NCBI GenBank assembly: GCA_021647345.1
Contig: JAKIUX010000089.1
Coordinates: 1-5,574 of the forward strand
DNA: 5,574 bases
Source: Hydrogenimonas sp.
Lineage (GTDB): Bacteria; Campylobacterota; Campylobacteria; Campylobacterales; Hydrogenimonadaceae
Direction: 5' to 3'
Part shown: piece after piece, positions 1 through 5,574 of the stretch
How the letters are laid out: each line of letters opens with the position of its first letter
Position numbering within the stretch: the stretch's first letter is position 1
The notes under the pieces: model-generated
Database searches by the model: none
Seen by the model: the letters and a program-made list of their open reading frames with translations, nothing else
What the model was told of the DNA's origin: nothing
Translations under genes and position numbers: made by a program

Positions 1-444
1 AACGTTGAGCGAGAAGAGTTCGATCTCTCAGAGATCGTGGAGGAGAGTGTAGCGAAAATGGAGGAGATGGCTAACGAAATTTCGATAAAATATGAGCCTA
101 TGAAATATCCAATATATGCAGACCGAAGAGGGTGTCAAAAGGCAATAGACAATCTTGTCGCCAATGCTGTAAAATACAACAGGCCCGGAGGAGAGGTTAA
201 AATCTATATGCGAAACGGGTGGCTTTCGATAGAAGATAGCGGTATAGGGATGGATGAAACGACACTCTTTAATATTTTTGACCGCTACTACCAGAGCGAT
301 TTGAGCGCTTCAGGTTACGGCATAGGGCTGCATATTGTCAAGACATTTTGCGATGAGCATGCAGTTGAGATAAAGATCGATTCAAAAATAGGTATTGGGA
401 CGACATTTCGTCTCAATTTCGCTGCGGTAGGAGAGAAAGATTGA
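1..444 (+). CDS. Sensor histidine kinase, C-terminal ATPase domain (5' partial)
   Basis: This is the last 147 residues of a two-component sensor kinase; the frame is open to the left edge, so the sensor, membrane and His-phosphoacceptor parts lie outside the window. What remains is a complete-looking HATPase_c domain, which binds ATP and phosphorylates the histidine of the dimerisation domain. Counting from the first codon, the N box is IDNLVANAVKYN (residues 49-60, key Asn 51 and 55). The G1 box is DSGIGM (79-84). The F box is IFDRYY (around 91-96). The G2 box is GYGIGL (105-110). The protein ends shortly after the usual GTTFRL strand, so no receiver or Hpt domain is fused. The TGA stop overlaps the TTG start of exbB, which suggests co-translation. 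The response-regulator partner is probably upstream and is not visible. The kinase subfamily and its signal cannot be told from this fragment. Confidence 0.93.
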   Translation, partial: NVEREEFDLSEIVEESVAKMEEMANEISIKYEPMKYPIYADRRGCQKAIDNLVANAVKYNRPGGEVKIYMRNGWLSIEDSGIGMDETTLFNIFDRYYQSDLSASGYGIGLHIVKTFCDEHAVEIKIDSKIGIGTTFRLNFAAVGEKD

Positions 445-887
445 ACGGCTGGATAATAGATAGTGTTGACTATATATTTATAGGTATTTTGGGTTTTTTG
501 AGTCTGGTAGCTCTTTGGATTGCTCTTGAGCGCTACTTCTACTACCGCCATATCGATCTTTCCGGCTTTAAAGAGAGAGAGGAGTTGGAGATTGCCCTTG
601 GCGAGAATTTGACAATGCTCGCCTCAATAGGTTCCAACGCTCCATTCATAGGTCTGCTTGGGACGGTAGTAGGCATTATGGTGACATTTGTTACTATAGG
701 TCAGAGCGGATTGGTAGAGACTAAAGAGATTATGGTCGGGCTTGCTCTAGCTCTTAAAACAACAGCAGGTGGAATTTTAGTTGCAATACCAACTATCTGG
801 TTCTACAACCTTCTTCTTAGGCGTGCCGAGGTTTTGACGGCACGCTGGCAGATGCTACAAAGAGCCAAAAAAGAGAGCAGAGATTGA
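441..887 (+). CDS. exbB: ExbB/TolQ/MotA-family proton channel protein ExbB
   Basis: This is the inner-membrane subunit of an ExbB-ExbD motor, which uses the proton motive force to energise a TonB-like transducer for outer-membrane uptake. At 148 residues it matches the short three-helix ExbB type usual in Campylobacterota. Membrane segments are seen at about 11-29, 67-87 and 100-126. Family signatures are SNAPFIGLLGTVVGIMVTF (65-83) and GLALALKTTAGGILVAIP (100-117). The second includes the Thr-Thr and Pro conserved in the pore-lining helix. A basic tail follows (RR at 127-128). The start is TTG at 441, chosen because AGGAG at 429-433 sits 7 nt upstream and the protein begins just before helix 1. 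TTG overlaps the kinase stop within GATTGA, and the stop overlaps the exbD start in the same way. ExbB is favoured over TolQ by its short length and the pairing with a short ExbD; no tol or pal genes are visible. Confidence 0.93.
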   Translation: MNGWIIDSVDYIFIGILGFLSLVALWIALERYFYYRHIDLSGFKEREELEIALGENLTMLASIGSNAPFIGLLGTVVGIMVTFVTIGQSGLVETKEIMVGLALALKTTAGGILVAIPTIWFYNLLLRRAEVLTARWQMLQRAKKESRD

Positions 888-1267
888 AAGCGAAGAGGTT
901 CGATCAGATAAATGTCCTTCCATTCATAGATATAATGCTCGTTCTGCTTGTTGTAGTCTTGACGACTGCATCTTTCGTGGCGAAAGGTACGATACCTGTC
1001 GATCTTCCGGAAGCTTCGGGAGCTAAAGCGACCGCTAAGAAGATGAAAACGGTGACTATAAAGAGCGGAGGGGAGCTCTATTTTGAAGATAGAGAGGTCT
1101 CTATGGAAGAGCTTAAAGAGATACTTTCGAAGCTTGACCCAAAAAGGGAGGCCATATTGATAAAGAGTGACGCAAAAAGCAGGTTTCAAAACTTTGTAAA
1201 TGTGATAGACCTCTTGAAATCAAAGGGTTTCAAAAAGGTAAGCATAGAGACGGTGAAGTCGAAATGA
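884..1267 (+). CDS. exbD: ExbD/TolR-family transport protein ExbD
   Basis: This is the partner of the preceding ExbB. It has one N-terminal membrane helix carrying the essential proton-binding Asp and a C-terminal periplasmic domain. At 127 residues it is of normal family length. The N-terminus RFDQINVLPFIDIMLVLLVV (5-24) is the classic ExbD signature, with the channel Asp at residue 16. The helix runs to about residue 32. The periplasmic part (about 50-127) shows the expected alternation VTIKSGGELYFEDREV, AILIKSDAKSRFQNFVNVID and a final strand KVSIETV. The TTG start at 884 overlaps the exbB TGA. The ribosome-binding site is only a weak purine run (AGAGAG, 872-877), so translation probably depends on coupling to exbB. 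The stop overlaps the next ATG (ATGA at 1264-1267). No TonB protein is encoded in the window, so the transducer this motor drives is unknown. Confidence 0.93.
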   Translation: MKAKRFDQINVLPFIDIMLVLLVVVLTTASFVAKGTIPVDLPEASGAKATAKKMKTVTIKSGGELYFEDREVSMEELKEILSKLDPKREAILIKSDAKSRFQNFVNVIDLLKSKGFKKVSIETVKSK

Positions 1268-2391
1268 TTTTGAAAAATGGAAGCGAAAGTTATCTGAAGA
1301 TGGCGAAAGGGGAGAGAGATTTGATGCCGCTTTTTCCCTTTTTCAAGAGATACAGGGAGGATTTCGCGGCCCATTTTGTAGATGAGGTCAAAAAAGAGAG
1401 CGGAACCAAAGTGAAAGAGGAGTTTCTTCTCTCTTTTGCTTTTAGTTTTTACGACCAACTCTTCAACTTCAAAGAGGTTGCATCAAAAGAGACGGTAGAG
1501 GACATATTGCGCCTTAAAAACATGGGAGTCGCGCCTCTAATGCTGCTTCAGAAACTCTTTACATCGCTGCTTCTTCGTATTGTCAATGACTATTCTGACG
1601 ATAGGGAGATATTTCGATACCTGACTCTGCTATCAGATTACTTCGACGCTGTTTTGGAGTATCTTAAAGAGATTATGCAAAGAGAGAGCGAGAGAGACTT
1701 CGATACACGTGTACCTCTTAAGAGCGAGGATCTGCAGAAGTGGCTGCCGGCCGGAAGAGCGGTACGGCTGATGAATGTCTATAAAGGTATACAGGTGGTT
1801 TACGAAGGTGTGGTTGGACGCAGCGGCAGCGGAGCAGTTGTGATCCAGATGCCTATAGAAAGAGGTGTGGTGGCAGAGAAAGAGGGCAGAGTAGTCTGCT
1901 TCGATAGAAGGATGGAGCCTTTCGCCATAGAGATGGAGATAACCCGAATCGCTTATAGAGGGAAAGTGGCGGTGGCGGAAGTTAAGCAGCCCGCATGGAT
2001 AGAGAGTATCGTAGAGCGCAGAAAGAGGGTCAGAGTCGCTCTAAACTCTCCCTTGAAGGGCAAAATTACGGCGCTTGGACGACAGTTTAACGTAGATGTG
2101 ATTGACATTTCGGCAAAAGGGGTATCTCTGCAGACAGATGTAGGGTACGGCCTTCCGCTCTATGAGCAGGTTGAGGTGACTCTTCCCATACCTCAAGAGG
2201 ATGGCTCTTTAAGAAATATAGTAATGAGAGGAACTTTGCAGTATATCTCCACGAATGAGAGTTCCATGAGAAGGTATCACATATATCTTCACGCTAACCC
2301 GAGAAAAGAGAAGATACTCTCAGCTTTCGTCGCCAGAAGAGAAATGGCATTGTTGAGAGAAATAAAAGCAATAGCCGCCAAGAAGAGGTAG
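1264..2391 (+). CDS. PilZ-domain protein, probable cyclic-di-GMP receptor with helical N-terminal domain
   Basis: This 375-residue soluble protein appears to have three parts. Residues about 22-145 are predicted all-helical, with no motif I can name. Residues about 155-250 are beta-rich (VVYEGVVGRS, GAVVIQMP, GRVVCFDRR) and sit where YcgR-type proteins carry their N-terminal barrel. Residues about 252-355 are a PilZ domain. Both halves of the cyclic-di-GMP motif are present: RxxxR as R253-K-R-V-R257, and DxSxxG as D281-I-S-A-K-G286. Binding of cyclic-di-GMP is therefore likely, though not shown. There is no signal peptide or membrane segment, so it should be cytoplasmic. ATG at 1264 overlaps the exbD stop, placing it last in the kinase-exbB-exbD operon. 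By position it could link second-messenger level to the ExbB/D motor or to the sensor, which is inference from synteny only. It ends in a basic helix after the PilZ domain. Confidence 0.85.
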   Translation: MILKNGSESYLKMAKGERDLMPLFPFFKRYREDFAAHFVDEVKKESGTKVKEEFLLSFAFSFYDQLFNFKEVASKETVEDILRLKNMGVAPLMLLQKLFTSLLLRIVNDYSDDREIFRYLTLLSDYFDAVLEYLKEIMQRESERDFDTRVPLKSEDLQKWLPAGRAVRLMNVYKGIQVVYEGVVGRSGSGAVVIQMPIERGVVAEKEGRVVCFDRRMEPFAIEMEITRIAYRGKVAVAEVKQPAWIESIVERRKRVRVALNSPLKGKITALGRQFNVDVIDISAKGVSLQTDVGYGLPLYEQVEVTLPIPQEDGSLRNIVMRGTLQYISTNESSMRRYHIYLHANPRKEKILSAFVARREMALLREIKAIAAKKR

Positions 2392-2417
2392 AAGGTAATT
2401 TAAGTGGTTGGTGTATA

Positions 2418-2446
2418 GAAGTTAAATATTGGTTAACATTTACTTC
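2418..2446. promoter_or_regulatory. Operator-like imperfect dyad and 11-bp direct repeat upstream of the small secreted protein
   Basis: GAAGTTAAAT (2418-2427) and ATTTACTTC (2438-2446) form an inverted repeat that is perfect except for one extra T in the left arm, around a 10-base centre. Overlapping it, GTTAA occurs twice at an exact 11-bp interval (2421-2425 and 2432-2436). That spacing is typical of direct-repeat sites of OmpR-family response regulators. The right arm overlaps the likely -35 region (TTTACT, 2439-2444), so a bound protein could repress. The region is AT-rich and chance repeats are likely, so this is a weak call. Confidence 0.3.
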
Positions 2447-2475
2447 ACAATCTATGCACATTTATAATGTATAAT
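2439..2475 (+). promoter_or_regulatory. Promoter with two adjacent TATAAT -10 boxes for the small Cys-rich protein
   Basis: Two perfect -10 hexamers lie one base apart, TATAAT at 2463-2468 and again at 2470-2475. Candidate -35 elements are TTTACT (2439-2444), 18 bp from the first box, and TTCACA (2444-2449, five of six consensus bases), 20 bp from the second. Transcription would start near 2475-2482, giving a leader of roughly 30 nt before ATG 2510. The leader holds a good ribosome-binding site, AAGGA at 2499-2503, 6 nt upstream. No terminator is evident between the PilZ gene stop (2391) and this promoter, so read-through from the upstream operon is possible. Confidence 0.7.
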
Positions 2476-2509
2476 ACACCTTCATAAACTTAAAACAAAA
2501 GGATAGGGA

Positions 2510-2794
2510 ATGATCAAAACCATAAAGAGCAAAGTAGTAGTTCTTGCGATAGGCGCCATGATGCTTGGCGGTTCTGCATATGCTATGCAGTGTGCACCAG
2601 GTAAATGCGGCGGAAGTATGAAGAGCGAGATGAAAAAGAGTGTTGATGAAGAGAAGGGAATGAAGCACAAATACGGTGAGAAAAAAGAAGAAATGAAGGG
2701 CAAATGTGAAAGCGGCAAATGCGGCGAAGGAATGAAGGAGAAGATGAAGGGTGAGATGAAAGGTAAATGCGCCGGAGGCAAATGCGGCAAGTAG
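2510..2794 (+). CDS. Small secreted Cys/Met/Lys-rich repeat protein, HvfA-like candidate metal-binding peptide
   Basis: This 94-residue protein begins with a clear Sec signal peptide: basic MIKTIKSK, hydrophobic core to about residue 19, and AYA at 23-25 as the signal peptidase I site. The mature 69 residues are low-complexity and hydrophilic. They contain six cysteines in three C-x4-C pairs (28/33, 66/71, 87/92), each ending in GKCG. They also contain eight methionines and one histidine. An 11-residue unit MKGKC-xx-GKCG occurs twice (62-72 and 83-93), with a degenerate first copy QCAPGKCG at 27-34. Repeated GKCG motifs behind a signal peptide are the hallmark of HvfA/Gig-type precursors, whose Cys residues are modified by DUF692/MNIO enzymes to bind copper. 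No such enzyme lies in the window, and the canonical EGKCG is not seen. It could therefore be an unmodified metal-binding periplasmic protein. Its own promoter and a strong AAGGA site make expression likely. The family call is by pattern only. Confidence 0.75.
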   Translation: MIKTIKSKVVVLAIGAMMLGGSAYAMQCAPGKCGGSMKSEMKKSVDEEKGMKHKYGEKKEEMKGKCESGKCGEGMKEKMKGEMKGKCAGGKCGK

Positions 2795-2800
2795 CTTAAG

Positions 2801-2816
2801 TATCCGCTTGCGGATA
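2801..2816 (+). terminator. Perfect hairpin after the small protein gene, possible weak terminator or mRNA 3' stabiliser
   Basis: TATCCGCTTGCGGATA is a perfect palindrome starting 6 nt after the TAG stop. As RNA it folds as UAUCCG closed by a CUUG tetraloop, a favourable loop. It is not followed directly by a U-run; the nearest is TTTT at 2831-2834. It is therefore not a textbook intrinsic terminator. It may instead be a processing or stability element, or partly terminate transcription before mutS. Confidence 0.45.
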
Positions 2817-2851
2817 GGACAAAGTGAGGATTTTCAGAGCTTTAAATTGAG

Positions 2852-2879
2852 TTAACCGCAAGCCCCGGTTGGGTATAAT
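2852..2879 (+). promoter_or_regulatory. Promoter for mutS (TTAACC ... TATAAT)
   Basis: A perfect -10 hexamer TATAAT lies at 2874-2879, preceded by GGG and followed by an AT-rich stretch. The best -35 candidate is TTAACC at 2852-2857 with a 16-bp spacer; an alternative TTGAGT at 2847-2852 would leave 21 bp. A weak -35 with a strong -10 is usual for sigma-70 promoters in this phylum. The expected start near 2886 gives a leader of about 16 nt before GTG 2902. This argues against translation from the in-frame TTG at 2869, which lies upstream of the -10 box. Confidence 0.65.
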
Positions 2880-2902
2880 ATATCTAAAAACGGGGCATGC
2901 GG
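2856..2902 (+). repeat. 12-bp inverted repeat around the mutS -10 box, covering the translation start
   Basis: The left arm CCGCAAGCCCCG (2856-2867) and the right arm CGGGGCATGCGG (2891-2902) are complementary at 11 of 12 positions; the mismatch is A2861 against A2897. They are separated by 23 bases that contain the TATAAT box. The right arm includes the GGGG (2892-2895) that is the only plausible ribosome-binding site, and the first base of the GTG start. In DNA it could be an operator. In RNA read through from upstream it would form a stem hiding the start site, while RNA starting near 2886 would lack the left arm. Confidence 0.55.
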
Positions 2903-4161
2903 TGCAGATAGAGGCTATCAACGAACTTCTTAACGACAAGAAGCGCCTGCTTACCGACATATATTTTGAGCTTCAAAGAGTCTTCGAAGAGAAGTATGGT
3001 CCCGATACAGTCGTATTGATGGAGGTGGGCACATTCTTCGAAGTCTACGAAGTCAACAACGACGAGATGAAGATCGGCAAAGCGAAAGAGGTTGCCGAAC
3101 TTCTCAATATTCAGCTGACCCGAAAGAACAAGACCATACTTGAAAACTCTGTGGCCAACCCCCTGATGGCCGGAGTTCCAACCGTCTCTATAGACCGCTA
3201 TCTTTCGCGCCTAGTTCAAAGCAAAAAGTACACCATCGTGATGGTTCGCCAAAAGGGTGCTCCGCCAAAAGTCAAGAGGTATATCGGCAACATAATCTCT
3301 CCTGGTACAAACTTCGACTATCTTCTTGAGCCTTCCGAGAACTATATAGTATCACTAGTTGTCGATCTTAACCGAGGTATATATTCGTGCGGCTACAGCG
3401 CAATCGATGTTACTACCGGAAAGACCTTTCTTAACGAAGTACACGGAACAAGAGAGGATAAAACCTACGCACTTGATGAGATCTTCAATCAGCTTCAAAG
3501 CTATGAGACATCGGAGCTGCTGTTAACTCTAAACGATGACTCCATAGATTTAGACTGGATAGTGCGCTATCTGGAGATAGATGGGCATATAAGCTACTCC
3601 GTAGGAAAAACTCGCCACAAAATAGCCTATCAGAATGAGCTTTTCGCCAATGTATACAATATACGCTCTTTTCTAAGCCCTATAGAGTATCTCGACCTTG
3701 AGCGCTACCCATACGCTTCGGAGTCTCTTTCTCTTCTGATAGACTTCATCATAGAGCATGATGCCGCACTTATAGAGAAGATGAACAGACCCGTTTTTCT
3801 CGGCGGGCGGCGATTTATGTATCTTGGCAACAACGCCCTGGAGCAGTTAAACGTAATAAGCCGAGATCCTGACGAAATGACCCTATTGAAACTGATAGAT
3901 CTCACATCGACGGCAATAGGTAAGCGCCTTTTTAAAGAGAGGCTGCTAAATCCGATATGCGACGAAAAAGAGCTCAGAAGCCGTTACGATCTTGCTGAAA
4001 AGGTTATGGAGCATACCCAAAACTTCTCGAACTCCTTGAAAGAGGTTTACGATCTTGAAAGAATTTTAAGGCGTATAAAACTTGGAAAGCTCCACCCTTT
4101 CGAGATTGTCTATCTGCACGATTCGCTGAAGGCTTTGGAGCAGATGGTTTGGGAAGCCTAA
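2902..4161 (+). CDS. mutS: MutS-family (MutS7-like) mismatch-binding protein, N-terminal portion ending at an in-frame TAA
   Basis: These 419 codons encode the mismatch-recognition, connector and part of the core/lever domains of a MutS protein. The DNA-reading Phe-x-Glu motif is present in GTFFEVYEV (Phe45, Glu47). The core motif [16 protein letters not shown] (337-352) corresponds to the TxxGxRxL..WLxxPL region of Mut[19 protein letters not shown] follows from Asp384, as at the start of the lever. Reading then meets TAA at codon 420, before the clamp and ATPase. A product ending here could not hydrolyse ATP and would probably be inactive. GTG 2902 was chosen because it follows the promoter and a GGGG site by 6 nt and leaves a normal-length N-terminus; an in-frame TTG at 2869 is less likely. 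Sequence style ([25 protein letters not shown]) fits the MutS7 group, known from epsilonproteobacteria, octocoral mitochondria and giant viruses. This is recognition, not alignment. The homologous frame continues immediately after the stop. Confidence 0.88.
   Translation: MQIEAINELLNDKKRLLTDIYFELQRVFEEKYGPDTVVLMEVGTFFEVYEVNNDEMKIGKAKEVAELLNIQLTRKNKTILENSVANPLMAGVPTVSIDRYLSRLVQSKKYTIVMVRQKGAPPKVKRYIGNIISPGTNFDYLLEPSENYIVSLVVDLNRGIYSCGYSAIDVTTGKTFLNEVHGTREDKTYALDEIFNQLQSYETSELLLTLNDDSIDLDWIVRYLEIDGHISYSVGKTRHKIAYQNELFANVYNIRSFLSPIEYLDLERYPYASESLSLLIDFIIEHDAALIEKMNRPVFLGGRRFMYLGNNALEQLNVISRDPDEMTLLKLIDLTSTAIGKRLFKERLLNPICDEKELRSRYDLAEKVMEHTQNFSNSLKEVYDLERILRRIKLGKLHPFEIVYLHDSLKALEQMVWEA
4159..4161 (+). 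other. Premature in-frame TAA inside mutS
   Basis: Codons read GAA GCC TAA GGT GTC with no change of frame on either side. Upstream residues are MutS core and downstream residues are MutS lever, clamp and ATPase. A single base change from CAA, GAA, AAA, TCA, TTA, TAC or TAT would give it. There is no homopolymer at the site, so a slippage error is not the obvious cause. No other stop occurs in this frame up to the window end. Confidence 0.9.
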
Positions 4162-5574
4162 GGTGTCGGTGTTGATGTAGAGGAGGATTTGAGGGTTCGG
4201 ATAGAGTCTTTCGCTCTGGAGCTTGAGAGAACTTTTCTTCTTGAAGAGTGCGCAAAATATAGAAGAGATCAGATAGAGAGCAATATCTTCCAGCCCGGTA
4301 TAAACCTTTTTGTCGACCAGGTGGTTGAGGATAATAGAAGAAAATTAGCTAAACTTGAAGGGGTTCGCAAACATATAGAGAACTTTTTTGAGAGGAGCGA
4401 AAAGGGAGACGCAGAGTATGTAACGATAGGGTGGCTCGAGAGTGAGGGGTATTATTTAAGTGTAACAAGAACCAGATTCGGAATGATCGAAAAAGAGCTG
4501 ATGGAGAGCTTTCTTCTTCTTGAGGGCGAACACTACTTTTTGAGAGATTTCAACTACAAACGGCTCAAAAACAGTGTCAAGATCACCTCTGCTTTAATAG
4601 ACGATATATCAAGAGAGGTGATGGCCAACCAGGCTCGAATAGTTGCGCTGATAAAGCAAAGTTACGTGGAGTCTTTGGAGCTTCTTGAAAAGCGTTACGC
4701 TCAGCTTCTTGAACATATAATCGGTTTTGTAGGGCGGTTTGACGTCGCTATCGCAACAGCAAGAGCAGCAAATGAGTTCAACTACGTTAGGCCGGAGATA
4801 TTGAGCAAAAAAGAGGATGAACAGACTCTTGAGTTTGTCGCTTTGCGCCACCCTTTAATCGAGTCGAGAGAGGAGAACGGCATCTATATTCCCAACGATT
4901 TGATGATGGGCGATCTGCCTAAAAAGGTAGAGCATGACCATGTAACCTTGCAGGCGAGCGACGGGAAGCCGGTACGGGGAGTTATGCTTTACGGGATAAA
5001 CTCCAGCGGCAAAAGCTCTCTTATGAAGAGTGTCGGAATGGCTGTCATAATGGCTCAGGCCGGATTTTTCGTGCCCGCCGCCTCTATGAGGTTCCATCTT
5101 TTCGACAAGCTCTTTACGAGAATCGTAAGCAAGGATAACCTCTACAAGGGGCTCAGCACCTTCGCTATCGAGATGATGGAACTAAAAAACATCTTCAACC
5201 GAGCCGACAGGGGTTCTTTGGTTCTTGGAGACGAGATCAGCCACGGAACTGAAACGGAGTCGGCTCTTGCTATTGTTGCCAGCGCCATAAAGAGGCTTTA
5301 CGAAATGAAGACTCTCTTTATAGTGGCTACACATCTGCATAAGTTGACAGAAATAGAGAGCATAAAGGAGCTTAAGGGGGTTGTATTTTTGCATCTAGGA
5401 GTCGAATATGACGAAGAGAAAGATACTCTTTTGTACAACAGAAAACTTATGCCCGGCTCCGGAAGTACCCTTTACGGGCTTGAGTTTGCTAAATCTTTAC
5501 ATATGGATAAACGCTTTTTAGAGACGGCCTACTCGATAAGAGAGGCTAGCTCAAAAAGCGAAAATAGTCTAAAG
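4162..5574 (+). CDS. mutS: MutS-family (MutS7-like) lever, clamp and ATPase portion, in frame after the stop (3' partial)
   Basis: This is the direct continuation of the upstream mutS frame: 471 codons without a stop, cut by the right edge. Numbered from GTG 2902 and counting the TAA as 420, it holds the remaining lever and clamp region (421 to about 600) and the ABC-type ATPase. Walker A is GINSSGKSS (698-706). The ST segment is GLSTFAIEMMEL (from about 750, Ser752-Thr753). Walker B is VLGDE (774-778), followed by SHGTETES in place of the GRGTST usual in MutS1. The His switch is TH at 810-811. YGLEFAKSLHMDKRFLETA resembles the helices at the end of the MutS ATPase domain. The C-terminus is missing; MutS7 proteins are known to carry an HNH nuclease domain there, but none is visible. 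It has no normal start of its own. AGGAGG at 4181-4186 precedes an in-frame TTG (4189) by only 2 nt, a poor spacing. The open, conserved frame suggests the gene was functional until very recently, or still is. Confidence 0.88.

Noticed and set aside
2693..2788. Repeats as a CRISPR array
   Set aside because: There are only two or three coding repeats with no uniform spacers, and they lie in frame in a protein with a signal peptide.
2482..2790. Minus-strand open frame rich in Pro, Ser and Phe opposite the small Cys-rich gene
   Set aside because: It is the mirror of a Lys/Met/Gly-rich repeat. The plus-strand frame has a signal peptide, promoter and ribosome-binding site, and the minus frame has none.
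2869..2901. Upstream in-frame TTG start for mutS
   Set aside because: It lies before the TATAAT box at 2874-2879, so the main transcript would not contain it. The added residues [10 protein letters not shown] are just promoter DNA read as protein, and no ribosome-binding site precedes it.
4159..4161. TAA reassigned as a sense codon
   Set aside because: TAA-only reassignment is not known in this phylum, and one case in one gene is better explained by mutation or error. The other genes here end in TGA or TAG, so the window itself cannot exclude it.
4130..4190. Frameshift or programmed frameshifting at the mutS break
   Set aside because: Reading frame 1 is MutS-like on both sides of the stop, so no shift is needed.
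4004..4255. Minus-strand open frame spanning the mutS stop codon
   Set aside because: Its translation shows no recognisable domain and lies opposite conserved MutS sequence on both sides of the stop; it is a chance frame.
4162..5574. Separate second gene encoding a MutS ATPase without an N-terminal domain (MutS2-like)
   Set aside because: There is no intergenic gap, no well-spaced start, and the sequence takes up exactly where the upstream core domain stops.

Overview
The window looks like a chromosomal segment of a Campylobacterota (epsilonproteobacterial) bacterium, probably a free-living, vent or sulfur-cycling lineage rather than Campylobacter or Helicobacter. This rests on the ExbB/ExbD type (short three-helix ExbB and a matching ExbD), the codon use (many AGA/AGG arginine and ATA isoleucine codons), promoters with strong TATAAT boxes and weak -35 elements, and a divergent MutS of the kind I recall from Sulfurimonas-like bacteria. 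The assignment is from recognition only; no search was run.

Positions 1-2391 hold four tightly coupled same-strand genes. They are the C-terminal ATPase domain of a sensor histidine kinase (cut by the left edge), exbB, exbD, and a PilZ-domain protein. Each gene starts inside the stop codon of the one before (GATTGA, GATTGA, ATGA), so they are almost certainly one translationally coupled operon. The set joins a two-component sensor, a proton-motive-force-driven ExbB/ExbD motor and a probable cyclic-di-GMP receptor. No tonB lies in the window.

Positions 2392-2509 are a promoter region with two overlapping TATAAT boxes and an operator-like dyad/direct repeat. It drives a small secreted protein (2510-2794) with a signal peptide and three C-x4-C pairs in GKC-x2-GKCG repeats, rich in Met and Lys. 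The pattern resembles HvfA-type precursors of copper-binding modified peptides, but no modifying enzyme lies in the window.

Positions 2795-2901 hold a perfect short hairpin and then a 12-bp inverted repeat with one mismatch. The repeat surrounds the -10 box of the next promoter, and its right arm covers the presumed ribosome-binding site and first base of the start codon of mutS. From 2902 to the right edge runs a MutS-family gene whose motifs resemble the MutS7 group (epsilonproteobacteria, octocoral mitochondria, giant viruses). It has an in-frame TAA at 4159-4161. The same frame then stays open and clearly homologous for 471 more codons to the window edge. The gene is therefore a nonsense mutant, an example of readthrough or reinitiation, or carries a base-call error. 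The C-terminus, where MutS7 proteins carry an HNH nuclease domain, lies beyond the window.
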